47,113 bases of DNA. Origin: JAHCHL01 sp964546835. GTDB taxonomy: Bacteria > Armatimonadota > Fimbriimonadia > Fimbriimonadales > ATM1. This document shows positions 40,015 through 47,113 of the stretch, one piece after another. The DNA is taken from positions 1 to 47,113 of the forward strand of contig CAZJKW010000001.1 of NCBI GenBank assembly GCA_964546835.1, read 5' to 3'. The position numbers and the translations under genes are program-made. The notes below the pieces were generated by a model that searched no databases, was not told the DNA's origin, and saw only the letters and a list, made by a program, of their open reading frames with translations. The number at the start of each line of letters is the position of its first letter. The stretch's first letter is position 1.

Positions 40015-41118
40015 TTATTTTGTGCCCATCATGTCTACGGCAATCTTTGCAGTTCGAGTAATTGCATTGTTTGGACCCAAAGCTTGTCGTATCTGCTTAA
40101 AATCTTCTAACTGCTGATTACGTGCTTTTGTGTTGGTTAAAATTTTAGAAAACTGTGCGGCGATGTTTTCTGGTGTTGCATTTTCCTGAAGCAATTCAGG
40201 AGCGACCTCTTTATCTAAAATAATGGACGGCAAAGCAATGTATTTTAGTCTCAATCGTCTTAACTTGTGTTCCAAGTTCATTATTTTGTCAACTTTATAA
40301 ATCACAATCAATGGACAGTTGCACACGGCTGATTCCAGCGTTGCTGTGCCTGAACAAACAATTGAAGCCACCGATTCACTGAGTACGATTGACGCAGGTT
40401 GCAACGAGATTTCAATCGGCACGCTTGAATGCTTTGTCCATTCAATTCTTAAGAATTCTTCAGAAACCGTTTGAGCGGCAACGAGTTTGATTCTTAAATG
40501 GCTTGGTAGTTTTATTTTATCAAACGACCGGGCAATTGGCGGCAAGTTATTGATAATTTCGTGATGGCGGCTCCCCGGCAAAATTGCGATTAAGTTTCGT
40601 TCTTTGTTTGGTGATTCAGTAACCATTTGCAAAATCGGATGACCGACCCATTCTGCGTCGGCCCCCATTTTGTTGAGCAAGTCAGCAGACCATTCAAAGG
40701 GTGTTGCAATCTTATCGGTTACTTTTGGCAAATCCGTTCCTTGGAATTCTTTTTTCCAACTTCCCGGCGGCATAAAATACAGCACTTTGCTTCCCAGTCC
40801 TTTTGCAAATTTGCAAAGCCTAACGTTAAAGTAGCCGAAATCAATTGCAATGAGAAGGTCCGGTTTATGATTTTTCATCCACTTTTTCAGTTTTAAGAAT
40901 TGAATCAGTACTTTTGGAACAACTTTGATTGCCTGAAAAAGACCCATGACTCCCCAAGTTGTTGAGTTGCAAACAATTTCACAACCGGCATCGGACAATT
41001 TTCGTCCTCCAACCGCAAAAAATTCTCCGTTGAAACCCATTGATTTTAGTTCTTTGACGAGCTCCGAACCAACGGAGTCGCCACTCGCTTCTCCTGCGGA
41101 AAGAAAAATTGTTGCCAT
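40015..41118 (-). CDS. lpxB: Lipid A disaccharide synthase
   Basis: This GT19 glycosyltransferase joins UDP-diacylglucosamine and lipid X to give the lipid A disaccharide at the inner membrane. The 367-residue protein has the family opening IFLSAGEASGDSVGSELVKEL, GGRKLSDAGCEIV, GVMGLFQAIKVVP, AIDFGYFNVRL and YFMPPGSWKKE (in place of the usual SPSVWAW-type segment), with ILPGSRHHEI and the donor-site region VCSGTATLESA. The gene starts 10 nt after lpxA. Confidence 0.95.
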   Translation of the reverse strand: MATIFLSAGEASGDSVGSELVKELKSMGFNGEFFAVGGRKLSDAGCEIVCNSTTWGVMGLFQAIKVVPKVLIQFLKLKKWMKNHKPDLLIAIDFGYFNVRLCKFAKGLGSKVLYFMPPGSWKKEFQGTDLPKVTDKIATPFEWSADLLNKMGADAEWVGHPILQMVTESPNKERNLIAILPGSRHHEIINNLPPIARSFDKIKLPSHLRIKLVAAQTVSEEFLRIEWTKHSSVPIEISLQPASIVLSESVASIVCSGTATLESAVCNCPLIVIYKVDKIMNLEHKLRRLRLKYIALPSIILDKEVAPELLQENATPENIAAQFSKILTNTKARNQQLEDFKQIRQALGPNNAITRTAKIAVDMMGTK

Positions 41119-41128
41119 TATAAAAAGA

Positions 41129-41917
41129 CTATTTCTGGTCTTGTCTGCCGAAACGGCCTCCGCCGATATTTGCTAAAAAGTTGAGTAGATAAGATACTTC
41201 TTCCGTAATTGTAACTTCTCGTTTGACGGCTTCAATGGCGCGGGTCATTCCCATCTCTGACCTAAAGAGAAGTTTGCATGCTCTATGCAGTGCTAATCTT
41301 GCATCTGGTGTGACTCCGAGGCGCCTCAGCCCAACCGAATTGATGTCATAAACCCTTAAAGGGGTGCCTTCGGTAAGCATAAATGGCGGTACGTCTCGGA
41401 CGACTCGGCTCATTCCACCAACCATCGCATATTTGCCTATCCTAACAAACTGGTGTACTCCTGTCATTCCGCCAATATTTACACCGTCTTCTACTGTTGC
41501 ATGACCGGCAATTCCCACATTATTTGCCATAGTAATGCCGTTATGAAGTACCACGTTATGCCCCAAATGACAAAACGCCATCAAATAATTATTGTCGCCA
41601 ACAACTGTTTTCTTATCTGCGCCTGTTGCACGATGAAGTGTTACAAATTCTCGAAATACGTTGTCATTTCCAACTTCTAAAAATGTTGGCTCTCCGGAAA
41701 ACTTTCTATCTTGCGGGTCTCCTCCAATCACTGAGCCATGCCCCACGACGTTTCTTTTACCCATCGTGACATTGTTTCGTATTACTGAATGAGCTTCAAT
41801 CACCGAATCGTCACCAATAATCACAGATTTTTCAATTACAACAAAAGGACCGACGCGCACGCCATTCCCAAGTTGCGCTCCGGGATCAATTGTTGCTGAT
41901 GGGTGGATTTCGGTCAA
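41129..41917 (-). CDS. lpxA: UDP-N-acetylglucosamine acyltransferase
   Basis: It adds the 3-O hydroxyacyl chain to UDP-GlcNAc, the first step of lipid A synthesis. The 262-residue protein is a left-handed beta-helix of hexapeptide repeats, from HPSATIDPGAQLGNGVRVGPF to GKYAMVGGMSRVVRDVPPF. It has GGDPQD and the catalytic-histidine block LMAFCHLGHN. A C-terminal helical part (LRRLGVTPDARLALHRACKLLF) follows. The start is TTG overlapping the fabZ TGA as TTGA, with GGAG 7 nt upstream. Confidence 0.96.
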   Translation of the reverse strand: MTEIHPSATIDPGAQLGNGVRVGPFVVIEKSVIIGDDSVIEAHSVIRNNVTMGKRNVVGHGSVIGGDPQDRKFSGEPTFLEVGNDNVFREFVTLHRATGADKKTVVGDNNYLMAFCHLGHNVVLHNGITMANNVGIAGHATVEDGVNIGGMTGVHQFVRIGKYAMVGGMSRVVRDVPPFMLTEGTPLRVYDINSVGLRRLGVTPDARLALHRACKLLFRSEMGMTRAIEAVKREVTITEEVSYLLNFLANIGGGRFGRQDQK

Positions 41918-42357
41918 ATCACTTCTCCGTTCTTTAGTAATTTGAAAGATATTTCTGCTTCAGCAACTAGCACATCATCAACAAACCCTTTGGTTTTAAT
42001 TGCCCCAACATTTGATCGGAACCACAACGGTTCTGCTTCTGTAACCAACCTGTCACCAGGGACAACCGGTTTCTTGAATTTGACTTTTTCCAATGATGCG
42101 ATAATCGGTACAAACCCTTTATATTCAGGGTCTGTCAAAACCAAAAGTGCGCCGACTTGTGCCATTGATTCAACAATTAACACGCCGGGCATGATTGGCA
42201 TGTGCGGATAGTGGCCTTCAAAAAAACACTCATTGATTGTTAAGTTCTTGTAACCTCTTATGAACTTTCCCGGATCCAGCGAGTCAACTCTGTCTACCAA
42301 TAACATCGGATAGCGATGCGGCAACATTGACATGATTTCTCTTATGTTCAAACTCAT
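41914..42357 (-). CDS. fabZ: 3-hydroxyacyl-ACP dehydratase FabZ
   Basis: A hot-dog-fold enzyme that dehydrates 3-hydroxyacyl-ACP and competes with LpxA/LpxD for the hydroxyacyl donor. Motifs: MLPHRYPMLLVDRV with the catalytic His, NECFFEGHYPHMPIMPGVLIVESMAQVGALL with the catalytic Glu, and the final ISFKLLKNGEVI. I place the start at the ATG at 42357, which overlaps the lpxC TGA as ATGA; an ATG 12 nt upstream (42369) would add four residues. It is coupled to both lpxC and lpxA. Confidence 0.96.
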   Translation of the reverse strand: MSLNIREIMSMLPHRYPMLLVDRVDSLDPGKFIRGYKNLTINECFFEGHYPHMPIMPGVLIVESMAQVGALLVLTDPEYKGFVPIIASLEKVKFKKPVVPGDRLVTEAEPLWFRSNVGAIKTKGFVDDVLVAEAEISFKLLKNGEVI

Positions 42358-43172
42358 ATTTTTGTCCATTTACAAAGTTCTACAATTCTTTTGGAAACTT
42401 CAACATTCATTTCATGTCCGCTGCCAACTGCGGAAACGTTTAGAAAATGAGGTGGTATTCCCGACAGTGCCAGATCTCCGATACAGTCGAGCATTTTATG
42501 CCTTGCAGGCTCATTTTCAAACAAGCAAGGGCTAAGATACCCGTCCTTCCCCAATATGAGCGTGTTTTGGGCGGTTCCACCCTTTCCCAAGCCCATTGCA
42601 AGCAGTTGGTCAATTTCCTCTTCCATCGTTATCGTCCGCGCCGGTGCAATGTCGGTCAGATAATCATCGGTTTTGAAATCAAATTCAAACAATTGTTTTC
42701 CCGGCCATCTTGCACCTGTGTCAAATTCATACTTCCACTTACCGGTTCCGGCGGACACTGCAATTCGAAAGCGATCTTTTTGCGAGTGCGCCCTGCCAAA
42801 CAGTTCAAAAGTTGAACAAATGTTAATGTTAGTGACGACTGCAGAAATGAGTCCTTTAGCAAACGAAAGCGATGCGCCATCCAAAATCGGCAGTTCAGGA
42901 TTTTTGTGAACATGAATCTCAGCATCGGTTACTCCCAAACCTGAAATTGCACTCAAAAGGTGTTCGACCGTTCTTAAAGGACCGAGCCAAGTGCTTCGAG
43001 GAGTTTTGCTGACATTGGATGGTTTTGCTTCGTATTCATCTCCTTTGTAATGAAACCAAACTCCTCTGCTGCCGGGTCGAATTTCAACCGACGATTCCAA
43101 TCCTGTGTGTATGCCTACACCAACAAACTCAATTGAATGCGCAATAGTTTTTCGTTCAAATGTTATCTGCAT
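42354..43172 (-). CDS. lpxC: UDP-3-O-acyl-N-acetylglucosamine deacetylase
   Basis: A zinc amidase and committed step of lipid A synthesis. The 272-residue protein has zinc ligands in TVEHLLSAI (His), ARHKMLDCIGDL (His and Asp) and the catalytic His in GSGHEMN. It also has GVGIHTG near the N-terminus and PARTITMEEEI. Its 5' end overlaps lpxD by 17 nt, and its stop overlaps fabZ by 4 nt. It is separate from fabZ, unlike the lpxC-fabZ fusion of Bacteroidota. Confidence 0.96.
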   Translation of the reverse strand: MQITFERKTIAHSIEFVGVGIHTGLESSVEIRPGSRGVWFHYKGDEYEAKPSNVSKTPRSTWLGPLRTVEHLLSAISGLGVTDAEIHVHKNPELPILDGASLSFAKGLISAVVTNINICSTFELFGRAHSQKDRFRIAVSAGTGKWKYEFDTGARWPGKQLFEFDFKTDDYLTDIAPARTITMEEEIDQLLAMGLGKGGTAQNTLILGKDGYLSPCLFENEPARHKMLDCIGDLALSGIPPHFLNVSAVGSGHEMNVEVSKRIVELCKWTKI

Positions 43173-44208
43173 TCTCTTTTTGCAATTCAGTTATGATTTG
43201 TTCAAGTTTCTTTATTCGTTCATTTAATTGGGGCAATTTTGAAATGAGCAAATGAACTCGTGCTGCATCTCTAAACTCAAGTAAGGGATGCCCCCAGTAA
43301 TTTCCTGAACTTTCAACGTGCTTAGATACAATTGATCCACCACCAATTGAAACATCGTCGGTAATATTAAGGTGGTCGCCGACTCCAACACCGCCACCCA
43401 TAATTACGCGAGAGCCAACATTTGAACTTCCGGCAATACCGGACTGTCCTGCAATAATGCTATCTTGACCAATTGATACGTTGTGCGCAATTTGAACCAG
43501 GTTATCGATTTTGGTTCCTGAGCCAATAAGAGTTTCTCCGGCAGTTGCGCGGTCAATTGCAGTAACTGCACCAATTTCACAATCGTCGCCGATTCTCACA
43601 GTTCCGACTTGTGGAACTTTGCGGTGTTTTACTCCATCCCAAAAATAACCGAATCCATCTGCGCCAATGACCGATCCGGAATGTACAATCGTACGGTCAC
43701 CGATTTCAATGTTACGATACAATGTTGCATGCGGATAAATTTTCGCTCCAATCCCGATTTGACAATTTTCTCCAATGTAACAAAATGGATAAATCTTTGA
43801 CTCTTCTGCAAGGACCACTCCGGATTCAATAACACAAAACGCTCCAACAGAAGCATCTTTATCAACTTGGGCTTCGGGAGAAATTATCGCAGTTGGATGA
43901 ATTCCGGGGGATAAAGGCAACTCTCGCCATGCCATTGCCAATATTCTTCCAAATGCAAGTCGTGGCGATTCGCACTTAATGTGTGGTTTGGAACAATTCG
44001 TTTCGTCAACGTTGACTAAGACAGCTCCGACATTAGACTCATTAACGATTTGTAAATACTCCTTCGATTCTGCAAACGTAATCCCGCCAAAATCGTTGCT
44101 GCCAGCCGGAACGGGTCTAAAAATTTGTAACTCCGGTGGGCCGAACAATTCACCCCCGACGATTTCAGCAATTTCGGATAATGTCCAATTTAGTTGTTCT
44201 TGAGCCAA
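43156..44208 (-). CDS. lpxD: UDP-3-O-(3-hydroxyacyl)glucosamine N-acyltransferase
   Basis: It adds the N-linked hydroxyacyl chain. The 350-residue protein has an N-terminal uridine-binding domain (LSEIAEIVGGELFGP, ITFAESKEYL, GAVLVNVDE), then hexapeptide repeats from HPTAIISPEAQVDKDASVGAF. The catalytic His lies in LVQIAHNVSIG. A C-terminal helix rich in charged residues (ISKLPQLNERIKKLEQIITELQKE) follows. The start is TTG at 44208 with AGGAG 8 nt upstream, inside the 3' end of the preceding lipoprotein gene. Confidence 0.96.
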   Translation of the reverse strand: MAQEQLNWTLSEIAEIVGGELFGPPELQIFRPVPAGSNDFGGITFAESKEYLQIVNESNVGAVLVNVDETNCSKPHIKCESPRLAFGRILAMAWRELPLSPGIHPTAIISPEAQVDKDASVGAFCVIESGVVLAEESKIYPFCYIGENCQIGIGAKIYPHATLYRNIEIGDRTIVHSGSVIGADGFGYFWDGVKHRKVPQVGTVRIGDDCEIGAVTAIDRATAGETLIGSGTKIDNLVQIAHNVSIGQDSIIAGQSGIAGSSNVGSRVIMGGGVGVGDHLNITDDVSIGGGSIVSKHVESSGNYWGHPLLEFRDAARVHLLISKLPQLNERIKKLEQIITELQKENADNI

Positions 44209-45185
44209 GTCTTAAACTCCTGGGTTCGGTCAGTTGCGTTCGTTTTGGTAGATGCGAGTTTGTACCCGTATAGACTTAGCCAAATGTTGAGTTTTTTGAG
44301 AATCACTTCTCGGGTTGGATTGATTCTTGCGATTGGCACCAGACTATTTAGAGAGACCGACATTCCCGGGATGACAATAACACGACCTGCTATCTCAGGC
44401 AAGACTCCAGCTGACGAGTCCAAAAGTTTGGGAATTGAAATTCGGTCAGTCGATGCCAATCTGTCCTTCGCTTGTTTTTTGGCTAGGACTTCAATCCTTT
44501 CAAGTTCATTTCGAATCAGTGTAGCAACTCGATCTCGTAATTCCGAAGACAATCTAAAGTTATCCTTCAAATAGGCCTGAACTTTTGATTCAAAACTGTC
44601 ATCAATTGTCGCAAGTTTGCTGTGAAGTTGCTTCCATTCGTTTTCCAACTCTTTTTCATATACAGAATATTTCAATACAATTTCTTTGTTTGGAATTGTA
44701 CGCTGTTCAGGATATCCACGAATCAATGCCATACGTACAACCATAATCGAACGGTCTTCTGCATGTTGTTTTGTCCATTCGGAAATCGTCTCAACGATTT
44801 GATTTGAAAATTCTGAAACCTGATTGCTAAGTTCAGATTGGATGCTCTTTTTGAATTGACCAAAGTCCACCATTGCTTCTTTTAAATAAGTTGTTTCCAA
44901 CTCTCTTAAGGTTGTTTCGCGTTGGTTTTGAATCAATCTTAACGCTTGCTCTCGTCTATCTTCGGTTTGTTGTCTACCGCTCGCGGTAGCATTTCGTTTT
45001 CTAATCAGTCCTTGGAAAGCGCCAAAAGATGACGTGGCTGAAGCCATTGCTTTGCCTTCAGCCACAATATCATTGTCGCGAATCAAGCTTATGTCAACGT
45101 AAACTAATTCTGAACTACGCTGACATCCTATAAAAAATATTGAAACTCCGCTAAGGAGTATCGGCGTCAAATACCTTAAGGACAT
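44190..45185 (-). CDS. Lipoprotein with coiled-coil regions, unknown function
   Basis: The 331-residue protein has a lipoprotein signal with lipobox FIGC and then long stretches of predicted helix. LRLIQNQRETTLRELETTYLKEAMVDFGQFKKS and YEKELENEWKQLHSKLATIDDSFESKVQAYLKDNF look like coiled coil, similar in style to OmpH/Skp. A C-terminal 70 residues (LPEIAGRVIVIPGMSVSLNSLVP) are distinct. I recognise no family. It overlaps skp by 35 nt upstream and lpxD by 19 nt downstream, so it belongs to the envelope biogenesis operon. A role in outer-membrane protein or LPS handling is inference from position only. Confidence 0.8.
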   Translation of the reverse strand: MSLRYLTPILLSGVSIFFIGCQRSSELVYVDISLIRDNDIVAEGKAMASATSSFGAFQGLIRKRNATASGRQQTEDRREQALRLIQNQRETTLRELETTYLKEAMVDFGQFKKSIQSELSNQVSEFSNQIVETISEWTKQHAEDRSIMVVRMALIRGYPEQRTIPNKEIVLKYSVYEKELENEWKQLHSKLATIDDSFESKVQAYLKDNFRLSSELRDRVATLIRNELERIEVLAKKQAKDRLASTDRISIPKLLDSSAGVLPEIAGRVIVIPGMSVSLNSLVPIARINPTREVILKKLNIWLSLYGYKLASTKTNATDRTQEFKTWLKNN

Positions 45186-45789
45186 CTGTTGTTACGTCAT
45201 TTGCTCCGTAAGGGGCCGAATTTGATTCATGAATGATGGTATAGCCATCTCTCTTTCCCAATTTTTTCACTGCCTCACGTGCTTTTGACAAAACTTCGGT
45301 TTGAGCATTGCTTGCCAGTTCACTCATTTGCTGACCAAACTCTCGGTCCCAGTCACGCAATCTTTCCAGAGTGTCGTTTCCATAGCCGGACAATTCTTGA
45401 ATTCGTTTTAATTGGGTTTCAGTCGGATTGCTGACTTTCAGCAAATCGTCAAACTCTTGTTTTGCTCTTTGAATCAAAGTTTTCAAACCTTCTAATTGCT
45501 GAGTCTGATCAGCGGTTGGTTTATCTAACAGCGAAAGTTCCCTGAATTTTGTTGCTTGATCTTTAGACATTAATCGGTTTTGGTTCATAAATTGAAGTAT
45601 TGCTGTCATCTTTACTCTCAGTTTTTCAAATTCGTCTTTCTTCCTTTTGCCAAGTTTCGAATCTTCTGCCACTTTGGAAACGTCAACGACACCGAATTTG
45701 AGCACCGGCTGTTGAAATGCGGATAACGCAAAAAAAGTGACGGCTGCGAGCAACGTGCCAATTAGTACAAACTTCCTGTTTTCTTTCAT
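45151..45789 (-). CDS. skp: OmpH/Skp-family periplasmic chaperone
   Basis: The ATG at 45789 has AAGGAG 8 nt upstream and gives a signal peptide (MKENRKFVLIGTLLAAVTFFALSAF); an upstream in-frame ATG is rejected. The 212-residue mature region starts KFGVVDVSKVAEDSKLG, the Skp beta-strand. Two long charged helices form the tentacle, and the strand DGYTIIHES closes the trimerisation body. The gene lies just after bamA, the standard place for skp, and would hold unfolded outer-membrane proteins for BamA. Confidence 0.9.
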   Translation of the reverse strand: MKENRKFVLIGTLLAAVTFFALSAFQQPVLKFGVVDVSKVAEDSKLGKRKKDEFEKLRVKMTAILQFMNQNRLMSKDQATKFRELSLLDKPTADQTQQLEGLKTLIQRAKQEFDDLLKVSNPTETQLKRIQELSGYGNDTLERLRDWDREFGQQMSELASNAQTEVLSKAREAVKKLGKRDGYTIIHESNSAPYGANDVTTDVLKVFDADTP

Positions 45790-45820
45790 ATAGTGATCTC
45801 CTTTTGAGCAAATTGAGTTT

Positions 45821-47113
45821 TTAGAAACTTCCTCCAATCAGGAAGTGTGTTTTTGATTTTCCTTTGTCATCAAAACCAAGGTCTAGACGAATAGGTCCGA
45901 AAGCCGTTCTGAAGTTAACGCCGATTCCGTACCCAAGTTTTAGGTCAAGCTCATCGGTCTGAGTGAGTGTGTTCAGATCTCCGTAACCGCCCCATGCGCT
46001 ACCGGCATCTACAAAAACAATCGCATTAAATCCTTTTTGAATTGGCTGACGGTATTCCACTTGGGCCATTACCATATTCTTGCCCCAATAGCGGTCTTCA
46101 GCGTAACCTCTAATTCCATTTGCACCGCCAACAAAAAATTGGTCATAGAATGGAACCGTCCCGGAGATCAAACCGCCTTGAACCCGAAATGCAAACACTT
46201 GTCGTGGTTCATCAAATTTTTCAATTGGCCTTCGAGGGCCTTTGCTAAAATAAGCACGATAATCAAAAATCAATTTGTTATAAAAATTATCGCCAAGGAC
46301 GTCAAATCCGGCCGGGAAGCCGCCAACACTTGTTATCCGGGCAAAACTGGGTTCAATTGAAACCCGAGCATAGTCGCCTTTAGCAGGGTCAACAGAGTTA
46401 TCTCGACGATTTCTTGTAAGAGAAAGATTAAGTCCAATATTTGTACCGTCTTGAATTACGAATTCTTCACCAGGATCAAGGACCAAATTTTTGCTGTCAA
46501 TATTTTCAAGTTGCACACCAAAAGTTGCCCGTGTGTCTTGCTTGAGAACTCTTGAAAGGTTAACATTTGCACCAGTTCTTCTTTGAGAAAATCTTTGATT
46601 AATTCCGCCTGAATTTCCAAACACTGAGGATCCAAACGTGAGCGATTCGCGAGAATAAATGCTTACGCTTAACCCTGATCGCCTGTTGTCAATAAACGGA
46701 TCAGCATATTCAAGAGTCAAGCTTGTTCCAAGGCCCTGAGCAGACTGTACAAAATTAATTCCAACCGTTTTGCCAGTACCGAAAAGATTTGTTTCATTGA
46801 TTTGAAGGAGTCCTGCCAAACGACTGCGCGGATCCAGCTGAACCCCAACGTTAAAGTTTCCTGAACGGTCTTCGGCTAATGTCAAGTCAATATCTACAAT
46901 TCCCACTTTAGGTTCAAAGGTTTCGGGCTTCATTTCCGAAAACCACCTTGTGTCAACGATTCTTCTCAAGTCGTTGGTGAAAACAGTAGAATTTAACAAC
47001 TCACCTTCTCGAGAATCCATCAACCGTTTGATGGTTGATATTTTTGTTCGTTTCAGACCCTTGTAGTTGATTTTTCCGATTCTTACTTCCGAAATTTCGA
47101 TAATTACTTTTGT
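45821..47113 (-). CDS. bamA: BamA, outer-membrane protein assembly factor, C-terminal part (gene runs off the window)
   Basis: The frame is open to the window edge, so at least 430 residues are present and the N-terminal POTRA domains are missing. The first 70 visible residues are the last POTRA (IGKINYKGLKRTKISTIKRLMD, GVQLDPRSRLAGLLQINETNLFG linking to the barrel). The 16-strand barrel follows with the lid-loop motif GIRGY (VRGF/Y of the Omp85 family), VFVDAGSAWG, FGPIRLDLGF and a C-terminal strand ending in Phe. The in-frame TTG at 47023 is internal, not a start. It inserts barrel proteins in the outer membrane and heads the skp-lpx operon. Confidence 0.95.
   Translation of the reverse strand, partial: TKVIIEISEVRIGKINYKGLKRTKISTIKRLMDSREGELLNSTVFTNDLRRIVDTRWFSEMKPETFEPKVGIVDIDLTLAEDRSGNFNVGVQLDPRSRLAGLLQINETNLFGTGKTVGINFVQSAQGLGTSLTLEYADPFIDNRRSGLSVSIYSRESLTFGSSVFGNSGGINQRFSQRRTGANVNLSRVLKQDTRATFGVQLENIDSKNLVLDPGEEFVIQDGTNIGLNLSLTRNRRDNSVDPAKGDYARVSIEPSFARITSVGGFPAGFDVLGDNFYNKLIFDYRAYFSKGPRRPIEKFDEPRQVFAFRVQGGLISGTVPFYDQFFVGGANGIRGYAEDRYWGKNMVMAQVEYRQPIQKGFNAIVFVDAGSAWGGYGDLNTLTQTDELDLKLGYGIGVNFRTAFGPIRLDLGFDDKGKSKTHFLIGGSF

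Noticed and set aside
1..47113. Mobile elements, CRISPR arrays, prophage or anti-phage systems
   Set aside because: No transposase, integrase, phage structural gene, direct-repeat array or recognisable defence gene was seen on either strand.

Overview
The window is a 47 kb, gene-dense, moderately AT-rich stretch of a bacterial chromosome. The organism is a diderm (Gram-negative type): it has the C-terminal part of bamA, an OmpH/Skp chaperone and the lipid A genes lpxD, lpxC, fabZ, lpxA and lpxB, plus a tripartite RND efflux pump. Other genes look Terrabacterial: the pyrH-frr-uppS-dxr order, DUF4446 and a DUF512 radical SAM protein. I infer an Armatimonadota-like lineage (Fimbriimonadia is my best guess), without a marker tree to prove it. 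I see no prophage, insertion sequence, CRISPR array or biosynthetic cluster.

Layout. 1-54: 3' part of a tRNA-Ala(CGC). 113-2702 (-): tryptophan 2,3-dioxygenase, kynureninase-like enzyme and a DinB-fold protein. 2753-9480: secreted esterase, a regulator and a serine hydrolase that diverge across a perfect 40-bp dyad, a glyoxalase-fold protein, a large Asp-box propeller protein and a small lipoprotein. 9477-19407 (-): a probable seven-gene unit of TetR, TolC-like channel, membrane fusion protein, RND pump, an unknown exported protein, Mrp/ApbC and a dicarboxylate-type symporter. 19584-21360 (+): ftsZ and a GYF_2/TM2 protein. 21357-27454: DUF512 radical SAM, DUF6265, an exported redoxin, an FAD oxidoreductase coupled to a CCA-adding enzyme, a Bax-inhibitor-1 family protein and a PilZ protein. 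27451-32440: pyrG, a 30-codon membrane micro-ORF, a Nudix hydrolase coupled to signal peptidase I, then DUF4446, an ECF sigma factor and a FecR-like anti-sigma factor. 32424-35518 (-): pyrH-frr-uppS-dxr. 35589-37005 (+): DsbD-N-like protein and redoxin. 37035-47113 (-): bamA, skp, lipoprotein, lpxD, lpxC, fabZ, lpxA, lpxB, an MsbA-like exporter and a FecE/BtuD-type ATPase, with overlapping or nearly abutting genes.

The most notable observation is dxr. Its frame is closed by UGA at codon 296, yet the same frame continues past it, and past a second UGA at codon 307, into a recognisable DXR C-terminal domain ending at 32424. UGA is an ordinary stop elsewhere in the window, so this is a fresh double-nonsense pseudogene, stop readthrough or a sequence error in a gene that is normally essential.

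Other points: a regulator/hydrolase pair whose start codons both lie inside a perfect 16-8-16 inverted repeat; many TTG start codons; four convergent gene pairs whose stop codons overlap by exactly 4 nt; intrinsic terminators embedded in coding ends; and promoters placed so that leaderless transcripts are likely.
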